NCBI RefSeq assembly: GCF_013113735.1
Contig: NZ_CP053346.1
Span: 1,936,001-2,000,000, forward strand
Reading direction: 5' to 3'
Source of the DNA: Sphingomonas sp. AP4-R1
GTDB lineage: Bacteria > Pseudomonadota > Alphaproteobacteria > Sphingomonadales > Sphingomonadaceae
Length of the DNA: 64,000 nt
Both the position numbers and the translations under genes were made by a program. This document shows positions 52,407-59,128 of the stretch, in pieces. A model generated the notes under the pieces. The model did not search any database, had not been told where the DNA came from, and was given only the letters and a program-made list of their open reading frames with translations. Every line of letters begins with the position of its first letter. Positions within the stretch are counted from its first letter, which is position 1.

Positions 52407-53401
52407 TCCAGCAGCCTGTCGATGATCCGGTTCACACCCATTCGCAGAGGATCCTGGCAGGGCAGCCCATATTTGTCTTCCGCCTCGGCGCACACGCGCA
52501 GCGCATCCTCATCGGACAGACGCGACGTGTTCAGGCCGATGCCGACGAAGCGCGCGCCCGGACGGGTGAGAGCGGCGGCGGCGAGGTTCGCTTCCATACA
52601 TTCGCCGATGTCCGGCAACGTGCGATAAGACAAGCCGCGCATGCTCGGCCGGCCATATTCGTGGCACATGACGAGCGCTTCCGCCTGCGCTCCGTGCAGC
52701 AGGCCGAGCGAGACGCCCGCGAAGGAGGGGTGGAACAGCGAGCCCTGGCCCTCGATCAGATCCCAGCCGTCGTCGGTGCGGGCGGGCGAGATCATCTCGG
52801 CGGCGCCAGAGATGAAATCGGCGACCACGGCATCGATCGGTACGCCGGACTGGGCGATGAGGATGCCGGTCTGGCCGGTGGCGCGGAAATCGGCGGGCAG
52901 GCCGCGCGCATGCAGTTCGCGCTCCAGTGCCAGCGTCGTGTACATCTTGCCGACCGAGCAATCGGTGCCGACCGTCAGCAGGCGCTTGCCTGCGCGCGGG
53001 CGGCCATTGCCGACGACGAGACCCTTCGGCGGCTCGCGCACGTCGAACAATTGCAGGCCGGCTTCCTCGGCGGCGGCGACCAGATCGGGATGATCGTTGA
53101 GGCGGTCATGCAGGCCCGCGGCGACATTGAGCCCGGCGGCGAGCGCCGCCAGCACGTCGGCCTTGGCCGACGGCCCCATGATGCCGCCCGCATTGGCGAC
53201 ACCTAGCACCAGCGTGCGCGCGCCGCGCGCATAGGCCTCGGCGAAGTCGAGATGCTCGAGGCCGAGCGTCACGGTGCAGTCGGGATTGCGATATTCGCCG
53301 ACGGCGACCTCCGGCCGCCAGACGGCGATGCCACGCGAGGTCTTCACCGAAAGCTCATCGGTCGATGAGCCGAGATACAGCAGATAGGGGCTCGGGATCA
53401 T
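52379..53401 (-). CDS. dgcN: D-glutamate N-acetyltransferase DgcN (DUF1611)
   Basis: A 340-aa DUF1611 protein. The N-terminal domain is Rossmann-like (YLLYLGSSTDELSVKTSRGI, GVANAGGIMGPSAK). The C-terminal P-loop-like domain carries LLTVGTDCSVGKMYTTLALE, then RATGQTGILIAQSGVPIDAV, DLIEGQGSLFHPSFAGVSLG and CHEYGRPSMRGL. In marine Proteobacteria such a protein was shown to acetylate D-glutamate, the first step of the DgcN-DgcA route to L-glutamate. It leads the operon dgcN-dgcA-symporter. Start ATG 53401, with AGAGCGGA just upstream. The family was earlier misannotated as NAD-dependent epimerase. Confidence 0.87.
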   Translation of the reverse strand: MIPSPYLLYLGSSTDELSVKTSRGIAVWRPEVAVGEYRNPDCTVTLGLEHLDFAEAYARGARTLVLGVANAGGIMGPSAKADVLAALAAGLNVAAGLHDRLNDHPDLVAAAEEAGLQLFDVREPPKGLVVGNGRPRAGKRLLTVGTDCSVGKMYTTLALERELHARGLPADFRATGQTGILIAQSGVPIDAVVADFISGAAEMISPARTDDGWDLIEGQGSLFHPSFAGVSLGLLHGAQAEALVMCHEYGRPSMRGLSYRTLPDIGECMEANLAAAALTRPGARFVGIGLNTSRLSDEDALRVCAEAEDKYGLPCQDPLRMGVNRIIDRLLECDATSVAA

Positions 53402-53563
53402 TCCGCTCTCTTCTTGGGAGGGGCGAGGGATGCTCGCTGTCCCCAATCGATGTCAGATTTCCCGGCATTGCCGATATTTCAAAGGAAGAGGCGGCGTATA
53501 GACGAAGGCTATGAGGGGTTTGATGATCCGCTCATGTGGGCGGCGGCACCGGCCTTCTCACTC

Positions 53564-53650
53564 CGCTTGCCCCGAGCATGTCGAAGCTATTCTTCTTTTC
53601 CGGTCTTTCAGGAAGAAGGGCGGTGCTTCGACAGGCTCGGCACGAACGGG
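53564..53650. repeat. Palindromic intergenic repeat, family A copy 4
   Basis: Left arm GCCCCGAGCATGTCGAAGCT (diverged), right arm GGTGCTTCGACAGGCTCGGC, followed by ACGAACGGG. The flank GCATTTCGCAAAC after it resembles the flank of copy 1 (CTATTTCGCAAC). It sits between the LysR gene and dgcN, both minus strand. Confidence 0.8.
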
Positions 53651-53678
53651 AGAGGGCCGCGCATTTCGCAAACAGCCT

Positions 53679-54569
53679 CTAAGCACTGATCTCCGCGATC
53701 GTCTCCCGCAGCGTGCGGATGAACTCGCTTTGGAGGCGCGACAGCGGGCGATCTTCCAGATGGATCGCATAAACACCGAACGCCGCCTTCTCGACGAGCG
53801 GACGGAAATCCATCCCGTCCGACAGGCAGGCGCGCGCGGTGAATTCATCGACGATCGCGACGCCCGCGCCGCGCCGCACGAGCGCGGCCGCGACATAATA
53901 GGTCTGCACGCTCACCTGGGCGCGCACGGGCGTCTCCTCGCCCATCTCCTCGTTGAACAGGTTCGCGAGCGTGCCCGTCGAGGACAGGCTGATCACGTCC
54001 CGCTCGGCCACCATCTCCAGCGAGACGCGCTCGGGCGCGTCGGGCCAGTCCTCCTTGCGGAACAGCAGCACCAGTTCGCCGCTCGCCAACTGGATATGGG
54101 CGAGGCGCGGGTGGCGCGGCAGATCGTAGCTCACCGCCAGATCGCATTCGCGCTCGTAGAGCGAGCGCAGGATATCGTCATTGTGCAACGTCTGGATGTC
54201 GATCGAGACGTCGCGATTCTTCGCGCGGAAGCGGCTCACCGCCGCCGGCGCCACGTCCAGCCCCAACGAGGGCAGCACGGCGAGGCTGAGCCGTCCCTCG
54301 CTGCCGCGCCGCAAATTGATCGTCGTCTGCTGCAGCGAATCGAGCCGCGTCTGCAGTTCGCGCACCTCGCGGAACAGGATATGCGCCTCGTCCGTGGGAA
54401 CGAGCCTGCCCTTGACGATGCGGAACAATGTGAAGCCGATCCGGCTCTCCGCGTGGCGCAGCACCTTGCTGACCGAAGGCTGCGAGACATTGAGCGCCCG
54501 CGCCGCCGCGCTTACCGAGCCGGATTGATAGACGGCGTGGAAGACTTCGATATGACGGTGCTTCAACAT
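53679..54569 (-). CDS. LysR-family regulator upstream of dgcN-dgcA
   Basis: A 296-aa LysR regulator. The HTH is at residues 1-62 (MLKHRHIEVFHAVYQSGSVS, AARALNVSQPSVSKVLRHAE, LFRIVKGRLVPTDEA). The effector domain is at about 88-290 (GRLSLAVLPSLGLDVAPAAV, FRAKNRDVSIDIQTLHNDDI, LALVSYDLP-like ECDLAVSYDLPRHP). The subgroup resembles NocR/OccR-like amino-acid regulators. It lies upstream of dgcN on the same strand, with a repeat-filled 277-bp gap, and is divergent from the TPR gene at 54646. It is the natural candidate to control the D-glutamate genes, though nothing in the sequence proves it. Confidence 0.88.
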   Translation of the reverse strand: MLKHRHIEVFHAVYQSGSVSAAARALNVSQPSVSKVLRHAESRIGFTLFRIVKGRLVPTDEAHILFREVRELQTRLDSLQQTTINLRRGSEGRLSLAVLPSLGLDVAPAAVSRFRAKNRDVSIDIQTLHNDDILRSLYERECDLAVSYDLPRHPRLAHIQLASGELVLLFRKEDWPDAPERVSLEMVAERDVISLSSTGTLANLFNEEMGEETPVRAQVSVQTYYVAAALVRRGAGVAIVDEFTARACLSDGMDFRPLVEKAAFGVYAIHLEDRPLSRLQSEFIRTLRETIAEISA

Positions 54570-54645
54570 GTGTGAACGCACGATCACCTGCTTCGTCCGC
54601 CGCTGCAAGCGCGCGTTCGCGCGGGCCCCAAGAAGGCGCTGACCT

Positions 54646-56049
54646 GTGACATCCGATCCACGCTTATTGCAGGAACAGGCCTCGCGCCTGAAGGCTGCCG
54701 GGCGGCTGGAAGAGGCTTTGGCCTTCAATCTTCGCGCGGTGGCGGCCGCCCCCGCCAGCGCCGTGGCCGAGCATAATCTCGCCTCCACGCTGGGTGATCT
54801 GACCCGCTTTGCCGAGGCGGAGGAGGCGACGGGGCGGGCCTTTGCCAAAGGGCTTGATGCACCGGAGACGTGGCTGGTCCGCGCCCGCGCGCTGCAGGGG
54901 CTGGGGCGGCTGGACGAAGCGGAAGCCGCCTATCTGGAAGCGATCGCGCGCCGCGCCGCCTATCTCGAGGCGCAGCGTGATCTGGCCCAGTTGCGCTGGA
55001 TGCGGACCGCGGATGCCAACACGGCGCTGGTGACGCTGGAGGCGACGATGCGCACCCTGCCGACCGTCCCTGAATTGGCGATGCTGCACGCCAAGGTGCT
55101 GATCAATGCGGGGGAGGGGCGGCGGGCGATTGCGTCCCTGAAGGCGGCGCTGGCGCGCAGCCCCGATCATGCCGGGCTCCATGAGGCCGCCTCGCGTGCC
55201 GCTGCCGATCTGGGGGACGCGGCGGCGCAGCTCGATCATGCGATCGCGGCGCTGCGGGCTGCGCCGTCCTCGGCGGGGGCGGCGCGGGCGGCGGTGGAGG
55301 CGTTGTTGCACATGGGCAGGGCAGGGGAGGCGGAGCAGCTCGTCCAGCGCATCCTGCCCTCCGCACCGAACGATCAGGGGTTGATCGCTCTGCTGAGCAC
55401 GGCCTGGCTCCTGCAGAAGGATTCGCGCCATGCCGCGCTGTGCGAGGATCCCGCCTTCGTCAGTTTCTCACCGATCGTGGCGCCGACGGGCTGGCCGAGC
55501 CTCGATGCCTTCCTTGCCGAACTCGGCGAGACGCTGCGCGGCCTGCACGGCTGGCGGACGCATCCGCTGGAGCAATCCTTGCGCCATGGCAGCCAGACCC
55601 AGATCGATCTGGCCCGCTCGGATCTGCCCGTACTGCGCGCTCTGTTCGCCGCGCTCGATGCGCCGATCCGCACGCATATCGGCGGCCTTGGCACCGGTGC
55701 CGATCCGCTGCGCGCGCGGCCGCGCCTCGGTGGCGATTACCGCATCCTCGGCGCCTGGTCGGTGCTGCTCCAGCCGGGCGGGCGGCATGTCGATCATGTC
55801 CATCCCGAAGGCTGGCTTTCCTCGGCTTTCTACGTCGATCTGCCCGACGCAATCGATCGGGGGCGGGAGGGCTGGCTCTCCTTCGGTCGGCCCGGAATCC
55901 CGACCACGCCGCGCGTCGAGCCCTTTCGCGCGATCCGGCCCGAGCCGGGCCATGTCGCGCTGTTCCCCTCCTATCTCTGGCACGGCACCGAGCCGTTTGC
56001 GGGCGACGAACCAAGGCTCACGGTGGCGTTCGATCTGGTCCCCGCCTGA
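54646..56049 (+). CDS. TPR protein fused to a 2-oxoglutarate/Fe(II) oxygenase-like domain
   Basis: A 467-aa protein. Residues about 5-250 are tetratricopeptide repeats (RLLQEQASRLKAAGRLEEAL, ARALQGLGRLDEAEAAYLEA, MLHAKVLINAGEGRRAIASL). Residues about 290-467 are a putative 2OG-Fe(II) oxygenase (PF13759-like): AWSVLLQPGGRHVDHVHPEG with candidate ligands His384/His386, LSSAFYVDLPD, FPSYLWHGTEPF with His446, and Arg457 in PRLTVAFDL for 2-oxoglutarate. Such fusions are common in sphingomonads and Caulobacter. They may hydroxylate proteins, with the TPR part selecting the target (inference). GTG start at 54646 with GAAGGCG upstream; divergent from the LysR gene. Confidence 0.82.
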   Translation: MTSDPRLLQEQASRLKAAGRLEEALAFNLRAVAAAPASAVAEHNLASTLGDLTRFAEAEEATGRAFAKGLDAPETWLVRARALQGLGRLDEAEAAYLEAIARRAAYLEAQRDLAQLRWMRTADANTALVTLEATMRTLPTVPELAMLHAKVLINAGEGRRAIASLKAALARSPDHAGLHEAASRAAADLGDAAAQLDHAIAALRAAPSSAGAARAAVEALLHMGRAGEAEQLVQRILPSAPNDQGLIALLSTAWLLQKDSRHAALCEDPAFVSFSPIVAPTGWPSLDAFLAELGETLRGLHGWRTHPLEQSLRHGSQTQIDLARSDLPVLRALFAALDAPIRTHIGGLGTGADPLRARPRLGGDYRILGAWSVLLQPGGRHVDHVHPEGWLSSAFYVDLPDAIDRGREGWLSFGRPGIPTTPRVEPFRAIRPEPGHVALFPSYLWHGTEPFAGDEPRLTVAFDLVPA

Positions 56050-56158
56050 ATTGATCAGATTTATTTTTGTTGCTGCGTGAGGGCGACCTGCGCTCATGCG
56101 TCTTCCTCCGCGACCGTCCCTCCGAGGACGGCAGAATGACGATAAGGGGTCCGGATTT

Positions 56159-58957
56159 ATGGTGAAGCGCGGGATGCTGCTCGGTGCGGCAGCGATAGCG
56201 TTGATGGCGGCAGCGGCCGGTGCGGCGGGGGCGGCAGGCCCGATCACGCCGCCCGTGGCGGGCGTGACTGCGCCGTCGCAATTCTTCCCGCAGGAGCCGG
56301 GCAGCGATTACTTCCTGGCCAACTACACTCAGTATGAAGCCTACCTGCGGAAGCTGGCGACCGAATCCAACCGGATGAAGCTGGTCGAGATCGGTAAGAG
56401 CGCCGAGGGCCGCACGATGGTCGTCGCGATCGTCTCGACGCCCGAGAATCTCGCCAAGATGGAAGACTATCGGCTGATCGCGAAGCGCCTTGCCAAGGCC
56501 GAGGGCCTGACCGACGAGACGGCGCGTGAACTGGCCGCCAAGGGCAAGTCGATCGTGTGGATCGATGCCGGCCTGCACGCAACCGAGACGATCACCACCC
56601 AGAGCCAGATCCACGTTCTCTACCGGATGCTGACCGCGACCGATGCCGAGACGATGAAGATCCTCGACAACGAGATCATCCTGTTCGGCCAGGACAATCC
56701 GGATGGCCTGCAGCTGGTGGCCGACTGGTATATGCGCAATGGCGATCCCAAGAAGCGCGAGATGCGCTCGATCCCGCGCCTCTACCAGAAGTATATCGGC
56801 CACGATAACAATCGCGACAGCTTCATGTCGCAGCAGCCCGAGACGACCAACGTCAACAAGATGCTGTTCCGCGAATGGTATCCGGAAATCGTCTACAACA
56901 TGCACCAGACCGGGCCGGAGGGCATGGTGGTGTTCGTTCCGCCGTTCCGCGATCCCTTCAACTATAATTACGATCCGCTGCTGATCACCGAGCTGGACGA
57001 GGTCGGCTTCGCGATGCACTCCGGCCTGATCGCCGAGGGCAAGGCCGGATCGGGCGCGCGCAGCGCCGCCAATTACTCGACGTGGCATAACGGGATGGAG
57101 CGCTCCGTCTCCTATTTCCACAATTCGATCGGCCTGCTGACCGAGATCATCGGCGGCCCCACGCCCGAGATGATCCCGCTCATCCCGGATCAGCAGCTGG
57201 CGCGCAACGACGTGCCGATGCCGGTCCGCCCACGCGAATGGCACCTGAAGGACAGCCTCGATTATACGTGGACGATGAACCGCGCGGTGATGCGTTTCGC
57301 CGCCGACAATCGCGAGCGCCTGCTGTTCAACATCTATCGCATGGGTTCGAACGCGATCGCGCGCGGCAAGACCGATAGCTGGACGACCACGCCGAACGAC
57401 ATCGATCTCTTGAAGGCCGCCGCGAAGGAGCATCCGGTCGAGACGGCCAATATGTTTGGCGGGCGCACGCCGGCGGCCGATCCCGCGCTTTACGACAAGA
57501 TCCTGCGCGATCCGGCCAAGCGCGATCCGCGCGGCTATGTCATCACCACCAATCAGAAGGACATGCCGACCACGATCGTGTTTCTGAACACGCTCATCAA
57601 GAATGGCGTGGACGTGCTGAAGGCGACCAAGCCTTTCACCGTCGCGGGCAAATCCTATCCGGCAGGCTCGTTCGTGGTCCGCACCGATCAGGCTTACCGC
57701 CCGCACGTGCTCGACATGTTCGAGCCGCAGGATCACCCGAACAATCTCGCTTATCCGGGCGGGCCGCCGATCGCGCCCTATGACATCACCGGCTACAATC
57801 TGACCTACCAGATGGGCTTCTCCTACGATCGCGTGCTGGACGCGTTCGACGGCCCGTTCGAGAAGCTGCCCGATCAACTGCTGACCGCGCCCGCCGGCAA
57901 GGTGATCGGCACCGGCAAGGCCGGCTGGCTGATCAGCCACGAGACGGACAATGGCTATACGCTCACGAACCGCCTGCTGAAGGCGGGGGCTCCGGTCTTC
58001 TGGCTGAAGGCGCCGGTGAAGGCGGGCAAGGCTTCGATGCCCGCAGGCACGGTCTGGGTGCCGGCGAGCGCGCAGGCCGCCTCGATCATCGCCGACGGCA
58101 CGAAAGGGCTGGGCATCGATGCCTATGCCGTCGCGGCCAAGCCCACGGCGGCGGCGATCCCGCTCAAGCCGGTGCGGATCGGCCTCGTCGATCAATATGG
58201 CGGCGTGATTCCCGCCGGCTGGACCAAGTGGGTGCTCGAACAGTTCGAATTCCCCTACACGGTCGTCTATCCGCAGGAACTGGATGCGGGGAATCTGAAC
58301 GCGAAATATGATGTGCTGCTGTTCGCGGACGGCACCGTGCCGTCGAATGGCGACGGCGCGTTCCGCGGCCGTCCGCCGATGATGCCGAAGGCCGAGGATA
58401 TTCCGGCCGAATTCCGTCCCTGGCTCGGCACGATCAGCGACACCAAGACGGTGCCGCAGCTGGCCGCCTTCGCCAAGGCCGGCGGCACGATCGTGACGAT
58501 GGGAAGCGCCACCCGCCTCGCCACCGCGCTGGGTACGGATCTGAAGCCGGCGCTCGTCACCACGGTCAACGGCAAGCAGCAGATGCTGGACGGGAAGACC
58601 TTCTACATCCCCGGATCGATCCTGCAGGCGACGGTGGATAACAGCCAGCCGCTCGCTTACGGGCTGCCCGCGAAGACGGACATCTTCTTCAACCAGAACC
58701 AGACCTTCACGCTGCCTTCCGGCGCCGCCGGCACCAGCAAGATTGCCTGGTTCGATAGCGCGACGCCGCTGCGCTCGGGCTGGGCGTGGGGCCAGGACAA
58801 GCTCAACGGCACCACCGCGATCGCCGATGTCGATCTCGGTCGTGGCAAATTGTTCGTGATGGGCCCGGAAGTCGCCCAGCGCGCGCAGAGCTACATGACG
58901 TTCAAATTCCTGTTCAACGGTCTGCTCTACGGCCCGGCCGTGGCCGCGAGCCGCTAA
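56159..58957 (+). CDS. Exported M14 family metallocarboxypeptidase, large
   Basis: A 932-aa exported peptidase. The signal peptide lies at residues 1-28 (MLLGAAAIALMAAAAGAAGA). The M14 domain covers about 45-400. Zn ligands are His140 and Glu143 in GLHATETIT (HxxE) and His249 in YNMHQTGPEG. The general base is Glu329 in LLTEIIGGP. The C-terminal ~500 residues form an extra region with YTLTNRLLKAGAPVFWLKAP and IGLVDQYGGVIPAGW, resembling a glutamine-amidotransferase-like fold. Large two-domain M14 proteins of this kind are frequent in Sphingomonas and Xanthomonas. AAGGGG lies 9 nt before the ATG. A TonB-dependent receptor follows. Confidence 0.9.
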   Translation: MVKRGMLLGAAAIALMAAAAGAAGAAGPITPPVAGVTAPSQFFPQEPGSDYFLANYTQYEAYLRKLATESNRMKLVEIGKSAEGRTMVVAIVSTPENLAKMEDYRLIAKRLAKAEGLTDETARELAAKGKSIVWIDAGLHATETITTQSQIHVLYRMLTATDAETMKILDNEIILFGQDNPDGLQLVADWYMRNGDPKKREMRSIPRLYQKYIGHDNNRDSFMSQQPETTNVNKMLFREWYPEIVYNMHQTGPEGMVVFVPPFRDPFNYNYDPLLITELDEVGFAMHSGLIAEGKAGSGARSAANYSTWHNGMERSVSYFHNSIGLLTEIIGGPTPEMIPLIPDQQLARNDVPMPVRPREWHLKDSLDYTWTMNRAVMRFAADNRERLLFNIYRMGSNAIARGKTDSWTTTPNDIDLLKAAAKEHPVETANMFGGRTPAADPALYDKILRDPAKRDPRGYVITTNQKDMPTTIVFLNTLIKNGVDVLKATKPFTVAGKSYPAGSFVVRTDQAYRPHVLDMFEPQDHPNNLAYPGGPPIAPYDITGYNLTYQMGFSYDRVLDAFDGPFEKLPDQLLTAPAGKVIGTGKAGWLISHETDNGYTLTNRLLKAGAPVFWLKAPVKAGKASMPAGTVWVPASAQAASIIADGTKGLGIDAYAVAAKPTAAAIPLKPVRIGLVDQYGGVIPAGWTKWVLEQFEFPYTVVYPQELDAGNLNAKYDVLLFADGTVPSNGDGAFRGRPPMMPKAEDIPAEFRPWLGTISDTKTVPQLAAFAKAGGTIVTMGSATRLATALGTDLKPALVTTVNGKQQMLDGKTFYIPGSILQATVDNSQPLAYGLPAKTDIFFNQNQTFTLPSGAAGTSKIAWFDSATPLRSGWAWGQDKLNGTTAIADVDLGRGKLFVMGPEVAQRAQSYMTFKFLFNGLLYGPAVAASR

Positions 58958-58962
58958 CCCTC

Positions 58963-58999
58963 AAGGCCCCGCCCGTCCGGTGACGGCCGGGGCCTTTCC
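58963..58999 (+). terminator. Terminator after the M14 peptidase
   Basis: Stem AAGGCCCCG/CGGGGCCTT with a CCCGTCCGGTGACGGC interior, followed by TCCTT, 6 bp after the stop. The T-run is short. Confidence 0.7.
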
Positions 59000-59128
59000 T
59001 TCGGTTGGCCGATAAAGTTCCCGCACATTGCATTTTTTTTGCAGTCTGCGGTGAGGATCTGTTTCTCGCCTGCGTCTTCCCTCACGGCCGCACCTCAAAA
59101 ACGGGCGGCGAAAAGGGGACATGGCACA

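Noticed and set aside
56018..58195. A 725-codon minus-strand frame opposite the M14 peptidase
   Set aside because: No recognisable domain, unusual composition, and it covers zinc-ligand regions of a convincing plus-strand gene.
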